Shown one piece after another: positions 56,201 to 62,025 of a stretch of DNA of 64,000 nucleotides (positions are counted from its first letter, which is position 1; every line of letters starts with the position of its first letter). The translations under genes and the position numbers were made by a program. The DNA comes from Veillonellaceae bacterium DNF00626 (GTDB lineage: Bacteria; Bacillota; Negativicutes; Veillonellales; Dialisteraceae): positions 5,668 to 69,667 of the forward strand of contig KQ960828.1 in the NCBI GenBank assembly GCA_001553355.1, read 5' to 3'. The notes below the pieces were generated by a model that was not told where the DNA came from, did not search any database, and saw only the letters and a list, made by a program, of their open reading frames with translations.

Positions 56201-56579
56201 AATGGAAATATATCGACGTCTTGCCGTTGTAGGTACAGAAGAAGAATTGAGCGATTTACTCGATGAAGTTATTGATCGATTTGGAACTCCTACATCGCCG
56301 GTTGAAAAATTATTTGCCGGCGCACGCATTCGTATTCGTGCACAACGCCTCGGAATCGGTAGTATTATTGATGAAAGAGAAACGATTCTTATTTCATGGA
56401 TAAATGAACGACCAATGCAGCATTGGAACTTAAATTTGCTGCCGGCGTATTTCATGGACAAACTTCATTTTTTGCCAGGGGTTCCTGCTCGTGTTAGAAT
56501 TAAAAAAGCTGATATCTCAGGAGGCTTGATTAAGTGGATATCGGAATTATTGGAAGAAATAACAAAAGAAATCAATTAG
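53190..56579 (+). CDS. mfd: Transcription-repair coupling factor Mfd
   Basis: Removes RNA polymerase stalled at lesions and recruits UvrA. The 1129-aa protein has the UvrB-like N-terminal region, the RNA polymerase-interacting CarD-like domain (~455-525; DLHIGDYVVQNVHGIGKYIG), the RecG-like translocase with Walker A CGDVGFGKTEVAMRA near residue 610 and DEEQRFG, the TRG region, and the C-terminal UvrA-docking D7 domain. The first ATG (53190) has AGGAAG; an ATG at 53202 overlapping the folK stop is also possible. Confidence 0.95.
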   Translation: MGGLMAKEMLVAANVETKSSMADVPFRGKETSFVFDDDSGEKLVAWLKEHEEIKNTKEQINKKTPVMIVGAGDSQKALITALIESDNRPILLIVPDNKSVIRWTQDLHLFLPTKEIMTCPVVEESDFKVTFSGQERLRDRMHTLSALIQNKPVIVLMTAVEVAQCMIGKKEMGEQSISFHMSDDIDREKLLHQLVDMGYERVSQVERSGHFSVRGDIIDIFAINEEHPVRMEFFGDTIDSLRLFDEDTQRSIENIQQFLLFPIHVKGDLETIFSYFSQGILIYDEPQQSEEELKKYMHEDVENSDKVISWKEIVSLGHKIGENEIIYSLLKRKVEGFPDLTYESWKGRSIVNYQRQISLFMNDLSDLLEDGWAAVLYTPRLSEHRELSEYIDEYHIPLGRDIRPGKIILQNQLLSQGFELPESKVIVIAAGDVLGKQKVMKYKTGAKGKQIRYFSDLHIGDYVVQNVHGIGKYIGLNTIELEGIHRDYVTIQYAGSDKLYLPMEQIATLEKYIGPEGQTPALHHMGGTQWDKVRNKAKASIEELAEKLLDVYANREISEGIAFLPDTEEQRAFEETFPYVETDDQLEAINTVKRLMERPMPMDMLVCGDVGFGKTEVAMRAVFKCVMSGYQAIVLCPTTVLSKQHHKTFSDRMGAFGVNVVLLNRFTTAKEKKEILAKAATGEVDVIIGTHAVLSKQIPCKKLGLLVVDEEQRFGVMQKEKWKSWSKGLDVLTLSATPIPRTLHMSLSGVRDMVTMMQPPTNRHAIQTYVTEYDDIIVKDAIMREKARGGQTYFIYNRIESIAAMETHLRKILPKDVTIAVAYGRMEGKKLERTMMEFFEGAYDVLLCTTLVENGVDQPNANTLLVYDADKLGLSQIYQMRGRVGRSERIAKAWFFYRRGKILSDVAEKRLTTIREFTELGSGFKIAMRDLEIRGAGNLLGSAQHGNIAGVGFATYCNMLEDAVSCLRAKREHREIQEKLPTTTVELRQDAYLDSDYIADEESKMEIYRRLAVVGTEEELSDLLDEVIDRFGTPTSPVEKLFAGARIRIRAQRLGIGSIIDERETILISWINERPMQHWNLNLLPAYFMDKLHFLPGVPARVRIKKADISGGLIKWISELLEEITKEIN

Positions 56580-56588
56580 GAGAAAAAC

Positions 56589-58208
56589 GTGCGTAAAGAT
56601 TCTTTTATTCAAGGAGCACTCATATTAACGGTTGCCGGAATTATTGTTAAATTCATAGGAGCGGTTAGTCGCATTTATTTATCGCGTCTTTTGGGTGGTG
56701 AAGGGATTGGCTTGTATCAAATGGCATATCCCATTTACATGCTATGCTTAGCTGTTTCATCAGCAGGACTTCCCGTGGCAATATCTATTATGGTAGCAGA
56801 AAGAAATGCCGTAAATGATTATCGTGGGGGACAAAAAGTATTTCATATATCTATGGCAGCATTGACACTTACAGGGGTGTTCTTTAGTGCTCTTTTATAT
56901 TTTGGCGCTGAATGGCTTATTCAATCGGGAATTGTTACTGATGAAAGGGCGTATTGGTCGCTTATTGCTTTATCGCCGGCAGTTCTTTGTGCTACTTTGT
57001 TGGCATCGCTTCGGGGCTATTTCCAAGGGCTTCAGATGATGACACCTACCGCTATTTCTCAAATTGTAGAGCAAGTTGTACGTGTGGTAACAATGATTGC
57101 TTTAGCTGTGATTTTATTGCCTTACGGTTTAGCATATGGAGCGGCAGGTGCTACGTTGGGTGCAGCACCGGGGGCACTTTTTGGGATTTTGATACTTATC
57201 GCCTGCTATTTTATGACAAAGAGTTGGCGAAGAGAATTAGCCATAAGACAAAATAACGAAATGAGACCTTTGGGTGTTGGGGCTATTTTGAAACGTTTAA
57301 TGATATTAGCTGTTCCTGTTTCCTTGGCCAATATTATGCTCCCTATTGTATCCGGTATTGATTTATTTATAGTGCCAAGACGATTGGGCGTTGCCGGATT
57401 TTCCGTAGAAGAAGCAACTACACTTTTTGGTTATTTGACAGGTATGGCAACGGCGTTAGTTAATATGCCGACGATTGTAACGGCATCATTGGCTGCCAGT
57501 TTGGTACCGGTTATCTCAGAAGCGGTGGCACAACATAATGGGCATACAATTCTTAAACGTACGGATACAGCTATGCGATTAGCTAATTTGATTACAATTC
57601 CCTCGTTTGTCGGTATGTGTGTTATTGCGACACCTATTTCAGCTATGCTTTATGCAATACCTGATGCGGGACCATGTATTGCCGTTATGAGTTTTGGCGT
57701 ATTCCTTTTAGGTGTGCAGCAAGTATCTACCGGAGTCTTGCAAGGTATGGGGAAAACGGCTATACCTTTTATTAATATGGTTATTAGTGCGGCGGTAAAA
57801 GTTATTTTATCGTGGAATCTTACAGCACTTCCTTCGTGGGGTGTTATTGGAGCCGCGTGGGCCACTAATGCCGATTTTGGTGTAGCGGCACTGTTGAATT
57901 TAATATTTCTTTATAAATATAAAAGGTATATGATGGATATAACACATACCGTAAAACTATTTATTGCTGCCGGAATCATGGGCGTTGTGGTATTGAGTGT
58001 ATACAATGGAATGAGCATTTGGTGTGGAAATACACTTTCGACCATGATTGCTATTTTGGCAGGGGGAATTGTTTATGTGATCGCTATTATACTCGTACGT
58101 GCAGTAATTGGTGATGACGTAAGAACTATTCCTAAAATCGGAATAAAATTAGCGCAGATGATAGATACATTGACCGGGATAAAGAAAAATAAGCGATTTA
58201 ACAGATAA
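56589..58208 (+). CDS. SpoVB/MurJ-type polysaccharide flippase
   Basis: MOP-superfamily lipid-linked saccharide flippase of the inner membrane. The 539-aa protein has about 14 membrane segments, the opening KDSFIQGALILTVAGIIVKFIGAVSRI (residues ~3-30, SpoVB-like) and LLGGEGIGLYQMAYPIY near residue 34. It starts with GTG nine nt after mfd with AGGAG upstream. The mfd-spoVB neighbourhood is clostridial; in a non-sporulating lineage it may flip lipid II or another precursor. Confidence 0.87.
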   Translation: MRKDSFIQGALILTVAGIIVKFIGAVSRIYLSRLLGGEGIGLYQMAYPIYMLCLAVSSAGLPVAISIMVAERNAVNDYRGGQKVFHISMAALTLTGVFFSALLYFGAEWLIQSGIVTDERAYWSLIALSPAVLCATLLASLRGYFQGLQMMTPTAISQIVEQVVRVVTMIALAVILLPYGLAYGAAGATLGAAPGALFGILILIACYFMTKSWRRELAIRQNNEMRPLGVGAILKRLMILAVPVSLANIMLPIVSGIDLFIVPRRLGVAGFSVEEATTLFGYLTGMATALVNMPTIVTASLAASLVPVISEAVAQHNGHTILKRTDTAMRLANLITIPSFVGMCVIATPISAMLYAIPDAGPCIAVMSFGVFLLGVQQVSTGVLQGMGKTAIPFINMVISAAVKVILSWNLTALPSWGVIGAAWATNADFGVAALLNLIFLYKYKRYMMDITHTVKLFIAAGIMGVVVLSVYNGMSIWCGNTLSTMIAILAGGIVYVIAIILVRAVIGDDVRTIPKIGIKLAQMIDTLTGIKKNKRFNR

Positions 58209-58353
58209 GGATATTCACAAGGATTTCTTTTGAGTGGTATTATATGGCTTAGAAAATTTTCTCCTTTAACTAATAAAAATTTTTAATAACAAATGTATGG
58301 ATAAGGGAGAGAATATTAAGCGTGACTCTAAAGAATTTTAAGCTTATTAAATA

Positions 58354-58395
58354 AAAATCCTGACTCAGATTGATGATTGATGGAGTCAGGATTTT
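58354..58395 (+). terminator. Terminator 150 nt after the flippase gene
   Basis: AAAATCCTGACTC pairs perfectly with GAGTCAGGATTTT over 13 bp with a 16-nt loop. A T/A-rich tail follows. Confidence 0.85.
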
Positions 58396-58398
58396 ATT

Positions 58399-58578
58399 AT
58401 ATCCAGAGATAGGGCATTTTATCTAAAGAAAATTGATAAAAAAGTTGTAGATTTCCATGATATGGAATGTTTACAAGATTGCCCATAATATAGGGGTAAA
58501 TGGTGGGTTTATATCAAAAAATGCGGGGATGATTTTCTCGAAATGATTCTTCATCATTGTTTGGAAGTAAAAAAATAA
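58399..58578 (+). pseudogene. Possible decayed ORF fragment
   Basis: One plus-strand frame reads, without a start codon, SRDRAFYLKKIDKKVVDFHD, MECLQDCP, a TAA stop, then YRGKWWVYIKKCGDDFLEML-like residues and a second stop. Composition on both sides of the TAA is protein-like (aromatics and paired Lys, charged helix). I do not recognise the family. It may be the tail of a lost gene, or chance. Confidence 0.25.
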
Positions 58579-58742
58579 TTATATGAATAGTAGTAATTTT
58601 TCAGTGATCAAATACGAAAAATATGATGATAAATATTAGTTGAGTAGGTAAAATTTGAAGGTAAAATGCATTTGTCAATGTGGTGGAAAAGAAAAAAGTT
58701 GCTGAAAATCGCTGAAATTTGGTGAATAATATTTCAAAATGC

Positions 58743-58771
58743 TTGCCAAGTATGCTTTTTACGTGTATAAT
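58743..58771 (+). promoter_or_regulatory. Promoter of the candidate RNA upstream of hup
   Basis: TTGCCA (58743-58748), 17-nt spacer, TATAAT (58766-58771). The predicted start is near 58778. Confidence 0.7.
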
Positions 58772-58777
58772 TCAAAG

Positions 58778-58905
58778 GAAAGTTAGTTCTGTCGGTGTTC
58801 ACGGTCCTATTGATTGTGAATAAGCCCTAAAAGATTCCCGTCTTTATCTTGAAAAAGATAAAGACGGGAAACGATGGGGAAGAAAATGCCGAAGAATTTT
58901 TGTTT
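58778..58905 (+). ncRNA. Candidate structured RNA, 6S-like in layout
   Basis: The 5' end TTCT-g-TCGGTGTT (58787-58799) pairs with AATGCCGAAGAA (58885-58896) in 12 bp with one bulge, and the 3' strand runs into TTTTTGTTT, as a terminator would. Inside is a perfect 16-bp hairpin (58835-58870) closed by a GAAA tetraloop, separated from the closing stem by a large bubble containing TGTTCAC and AAGCCCTAAAAG. The order (closing stem, bubble, apical stem) and the TGTTC/AAGCC-TAAAA words recall 6S RNA, but at ~128 nt it is short for that family. Discrete RNA likely, identity uncertain. Confidence 0.5.
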
Positions 58906-59144
58906 AGGCTTGTCCGTGTCTTGCTAAAACAAGAAATAAATTTGGGATTTTCATTGCATCGGTATAGCTTACGGTGTATGTCCTTTTGCCAAGTAAAACA
59001 GCAGAGCTATTAATGAGTAGTTCATGAAAACTGTAAGAGAAAACTATGGTAGAAGATTTTACATCGACAAGCGAAATCGGAGTAATCAACTCGTCAGAAC
59101 TACAAGGGAATTTCCCATATAGTTATTTAAGGAGGATGTTTGTT

Positions 59145-59444
59145 ATGAACAAGACAGAACTCATCAGCGCAGTAGCGCAAGAAGCAGAAATGACTAAGAA
59201 AGATGCTGAAAAAGCTGTTAAAGCAGTCATTGATGTTATTTCCAAAACTCTTGTTAAAGGAGAAAAGGTTCAGCTTATTGGTTTTGGTACATTTGAAATT
59301 CGTCAGCGTAAAGCTCGCGAAGGTCATAACCCGGCTACTAAGCAGGCTATTAAGATTCCCGCATCTAAGAGTCCGGCTTGGCGTGTATCTAAACAATTGA
59401 AAGAAAAAGTAAATGCTAAAAAAGCTAAAAAAGGCAAGAAATAA
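59145..59444 (+). CDS. hup: HU-family DNA-binding protein
   Basis: Nucleoid protein that bends and wraps DNA. The 99-aa protein has NKTELISAVAQEAEMTKKDA at residue 2, IGFGTFEIRQRKAREGHNPAT near residue 45 and IPASKSPAWRVSKQLKE, followed by a Lys/Ala tail slightly longer than the usual 90 residues. The frame is open upstream from 59046, but AAGGAGG sits just before the ATG at 59145. Standing alone, as is common. Confidence 0.95.
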   Translation: MNKTELISAVAQEAEMTKKDAEKAVKAVIDVISKTLVKGEKVQLIGFGTFEIRQRKAREGHNPATKQAIKIPASKSPAWRVSKQLKEKVNAKKAKKGKK

Positions 59445-59458
59445 TATAAAATAATTGA

Positions 59459-59512
59459 AAAGAGTCGTATCAAAAATGCTGCAATCTAATTTTTGATAGG
59501 GCTCTTTTTTAT
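59459..59512 (+). terminator. Terminator of hup
   Basis: AAAAGAG and TATCAAAAA pair with TTTTTGATA and CTCTTTTTT, separated by a small internal loop, with a loop of 13 nt. Confidence 0.8.
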
Positions 59513-59552
59513 GTGGTTATAAGTATGATTTCTTTTATATTCAATTCGCTTT

Positions 59553-59561
59553 TGCTATAAT
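59553..59561 (+). promoter_or_regulatory. Extended -10 upstream of the first exported protein
   Basis: TGCTATAAT matches an extended -10 (TGn-TATAAT); the -35 (TTTTAT) is poor. It should drive the pair 59587-61108. Confidence 0.55.
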
Positions 59562-59586
59562 ATCAGTAGTTAAAAGGAGAAAACAT

Positions 59587-60366
59587 ATGAAATATTATTT
59601 AAAAGAAATAGGGTTGGCCATGTGTTTGACATGTTTCCCTTTTGCGGTGGGATATGCAGATAAATTGGACATTTCCGGAGGGGACACGATAAATTTAGGA
59701 GAATCGACGGAGCTTTGGGATACCGGTGATTCAGTTTTAGGGAAACTTGCGACAAAAGAAATAGATCAATTGAAAGTTACCGGAGAGTGGAAAAAGATTA
59801 TACAGCAAGTTATTTCTGAAAATATTCAAAAGAATCCAAAAGAAGCGGAACAATTGCTGGAAGATATTATGAAAACTGTACATCTGTATCAAATTCGCTC
59901 CAAGAAAGATAATACCTTTCATCAAGGATTTATTGTTACTTTTTCTTTACCAGGAAAATATGCAGATACTCGTAAGAAATTGTTTATCGATAATGGACTT
60001 GGTGTAAAATTAAAAAAGACAGACAATCCGGTCGGAAAATTTATGAAAGGGAAAGAATTGGTTTTTGCTGAAGGCGGGAAAAATAAAAAAGACGTTTTAC
60101 CACATCAAGTAAAAGTTTATCTACGAAAAGAGAAAAAAGAAGTTATAAAAAATAAAGGGAATGGACATCATTATCAGACGAAAAGTGTACAGATGGGAAT
60201 ACAAAATGATTTTCTATTTTTGCCTCTGTTTGTAGAAACTATTGAATTTCGTGGTGAAAAGAGTCGAGGATATGCAATTCTGATGACGAATCAGGCATCA
60301 GGTAAATATTTTTATCAGCTATTGAAAGAGAGTTTGAAAGGTAATAAAAATGAAGATCATGCGTAA
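59587..60366 (+). CDS. Exported protein of unknown function (A)
   Basis: The 259-aa protein has a signal peptide (hydrophobic ~8-20, cleavage after GYA near residue 23), then a mixed domain with no motif that I recognise. A helical part (~55-105: EWKKIIQQVISENIQKNPKE) is followed by Lys-rich beta-like sequence. The ending LFLPLFVETIEFRGEKSRGY, AILMTNQASGKYFYQLLKES faintly resembles the end of the next protein. AAAAGGAG precedes the ATG. It overlaps gene B by 17 nt, so the two are probably a functional pair in the periplasm. Confidence 0.75.
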   Translation: MKYYLKEIGLAMCLTCFPFAVGYADKLDISGGDTINLGESTELWDTGDSVLGKLATKEIDQLKVTGEWKKIIQQVISENIQKNPKEAEQLLEDIMKTVHLYQIRSKKDNTFHQGFIVTFSLPGKYADTRKKLFIDNGLGVKLKKTDNPVGKFMKGKELVFAEGGKNKKDVLPHQVKVYLRKEKKEVIKNKGNGHHYQTKSVQMGIQNDFLFLPLFVETIEFRGEKSRGYAILMTNQASGKYFYQLLKESLKGNKNEDHA

Positions 60367-61108
60367 TGTGATGATAGGGGCATTGTTGGCACTGTCCATT
60401 GCCATACCGGTAGGAGCAACGCAGAGTGAAACGGAAAAATTGCCGCTTGCCATTTCAGATATCGGGATAAATATTGGAAATGAAGGAATTGTATCTGCTT
60501 ATGTTTCAGCTATTTTTGATTCGGAGACGAAAGGATTCTTGCATGAGATTTCTCTCCCTAAAAATATGCTTTATTTAACACCGGGAAAAGGCCCTAATGA
60601 GAAATTTGGGGAACTATTAGTAAGAAAAAATGGAGTAGTAGCGGCGGCAGGAGTTATTCAATGTCAAGTAAATCCTAATATTCCGGCAGAAGACATAAAG
60701 AATATTTTACAAGATGCTACTTTTAGTGAACCTATTCGTCAGAATCTTTATCAGTTTAATTTGAATTTATTGGGTATTCAGAATGTGATTAATGCTGCTA
60801 TACCCGGGTTTATTGAGAAAAGAAATAAAGAATTGAAAAAAGGGGATATACATTTACCTTATAATTTTGTCAGCACAGATATTTTTGAAGTAGAACAATT
60901 TCATAAAATGCAAGAACGTCCGCGTATTTTCTCTTCTGCTCTTCGCGGGATTGTGACAGTAGATAATTTTGCGATTCCTTTATATTTGCGGTTTTATCTT
61001 ATTGACCATAAAGGACAAAGTCGTTTATTGATTTTGCTTACTATGGATAGCAACTATGATATTATGAAGGAAGCGGGAAACAAAATTGCGAAGTTGGCAA
61101 CGAAATAA
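60350..61108 (+). CDS. Exported protein of unknown function (B)
   Basis: The 252-aa protein starts with a signal peptide (residues ~1-23, cleavage near VGA) and contains a globular domain with many beta-like segments (NIGNEGIVSAYVSAIFDSET). No catalytic motif is visible. The C-terminus NFAIPLYLRFYLIDHKGQSR, LLILLTMDSNYDIMKEAG parallels the end of protein A (LPLF/IPLY, SR, then a hydrophobic strand and LMT/LTM), suggesting distant paralogues. An alternative ATG is at 60359. It is coupled to gene A by overlap. Confidence 0.75.
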   Translation: MKIMRNVMIGALLALSIAIPVGATQSETEKLPLAISDIGINIGNEGIVSAYVSAIFDSETKGFLHEISLPKNMLYLTPGKGPNEKFGELLVRKNGVVAAAGVIQCQVNPNIPAEDIKNILQDATFSEPIRQNLYQFNLNLLGIQNVINAAIPGFIEKRNKELKKGDIHLPYNFVSTDIFEVEQFHKMQERPRIFSSALRGIVTVDNFAIPLYLRFYLIDHKGQSRLLILLTMDSNYDIMKEAGNKIAKLATK

Positions 61109-61148
61109 AATATAGTTAAAAATAGTTTGTTTGATTGTAACTTTTTAA

Positions 61149-61183
61149 GTGTAGCAGTTATTATGGCTGTTACACTATTTTTA
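61149..61183 (+). terminator. Terminator after exported protein B
   Basis: AGTGTAGCAG and CTGTTACACT pair with one mismatch around a 9-nt loop, followed by ATTTTTA. The rest of 61184-61372 shows no gene. Confidence 0.7.
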
Positions 61184-61372
61184 TGAAGGTTTTTGTCTAT
61201 ATTTGGGGATATTGCAGAAATGTAGCATAATAACATCAAACTTGAATAAAGGTAATCGGGGTTTAATCATTTTAGGGTATTCAATAATTCTTGTGTCAAG
61301 ACGAATTAAATAATAATATTTCCCTTTTTCTGTATTTTTCATATAATGGGAAATAGCAGAAAGGAGTCTTTT

Positions 61373-61834
61373 ATGAATCGAGAAGTACGTGTTGGTTTGT
61401 GGAGCATGGGGTTGATTATCTGTGCGGTTATTTTTTCTTATGCTTTTCATCAGTTTTCTTGGGGCGCACCAAAGGTGATTACGTGGCAAGTTCTTTTATC
61501 ATCATCTCAAGGGCTTTCCGGTGGCAGTCCGGTTCGTTATGCCGGGGTGGCTGTGGGAACGGTAAAGTCTGTAGAGTTAGAAAATCATCAAGCGAAAGTG
61601 AAAGTAGAAACAAAAGTAGAGGCGCATATTCCGAAGAATGCTGATGTGTCAGTGGCAAAGGATGGAATCTTAGGAACTTATTATTTGAAAGTTTCCGGTG
61701 GACATGGAGCAAATCTGCAAAATGGTGATGAGATAAAGAGCCTTTCTGATGATAAATGGGAGGCTATGACGGAAAAAGCTAAAAAATTGGTAAAAACGTT
61801 GGAGGAAACCAAAAGTCATGTAAAGGAATGGTAA
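61373..61834 (+). CDS. MlaD-like MCE-domain protein
   Basis: Substrate-binding MCE protein that forms rings for phospholipid traffic between inner and outer membranes. The ~153-aa protein has one N-terminal membrane anchor (~9-27) and a single MCE domain: LSSSQGLSGGSPVRYAGVAV then GTVKSVEL, and DGILGTYYLKVSGG near residue 105. Upstream in-frame codons begin at 61346, but the ATG at 61373 follows AAAGGAG. No MlaE, MlaF, MlaB or MlaC gene is next to it, so it is an orphan here. Confidence 0.85.
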   Translation: MNREVRVGLWSMGLIICAVIFSYAFHQFSWGAPKVITWQVLLSSSQGLSGGSPVRYAGVAVGTVKSVELENHQAKVKVETKVEAHIPKNADVSVAKDGILGTYYLKVSGGHGANLQNGDEIKSLSDDKWEAMTEKAKKLVKTLEETKSHVKEW

Positions 61835-61876
61835 TTAATATTTATTTATAAAGATATGAATTTCTTTTCTTATATA

Positions 61877-61885
61877 TGCTAAAAT
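61877..61885 (+). promoter_or_regulatory. Extended -10 upstream of the McrB-like gene
   Basis: TGC-TAAAAT forms an extended -10; no clear -35. The transcript would start near 61892, at the foot of the first of five hairpins. Confidence 0.5.
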
Positions 61886-61893
61886 ATAAATAT

Positions 61894-61997
61894 CATGAGA
61901 GAGATCTCATGGAGTATTTAGCGGAAGGAAATTCCGTTTGGGAAAATATTTTTCCCGTGAATCGTATGATTCATTTAATGTTTAAGCACAATTGTGC
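61894..61997 (+). repeat. Five consecutive inverted repeats in the McrB-like gene leader
   Basis: In ~104 nt: (1) CATGAGA-GAGA-TCTCATG, 61894-61911; (2) CGGAA-GGAAA-TTCCG, 61922-61936; (3) GGGAAAA-TAT-TTTTCCC, 61940-61956; (4) TGAATC-GTAT-GATTCA, 61958-61973; (5) palindrome GCACAATTGTGC, 61986-61997. All arms are perfect and differ from each other. The group sits between the -10 and the Shine-Dalgarno of the ATPase gene. As RNA it would be a string of stem-loops; repeat 5 could instead be a protein operator. Confidence 0.75.
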
Positions 61998-62025
61998 AGA
62001 TATTTTAACAGAAAAGAGGTAATAT

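Larger units (their letters stand above)
58209..59144. other. 936-nt non-coding stretch before hup
   Basis: This gap holds a terminator (58354-58395), a possible decayed ORF (58399-58578), a candidate structured RNA with promoter (58743-58905) and the hup leader. 58209-58350 is AT-rich with one 12-bp palindrome (AGAAAATTTTCT, 58251-58262) and no gene that I can support. 58579-58740 also shows nothing clear. Confidence 0.7.
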
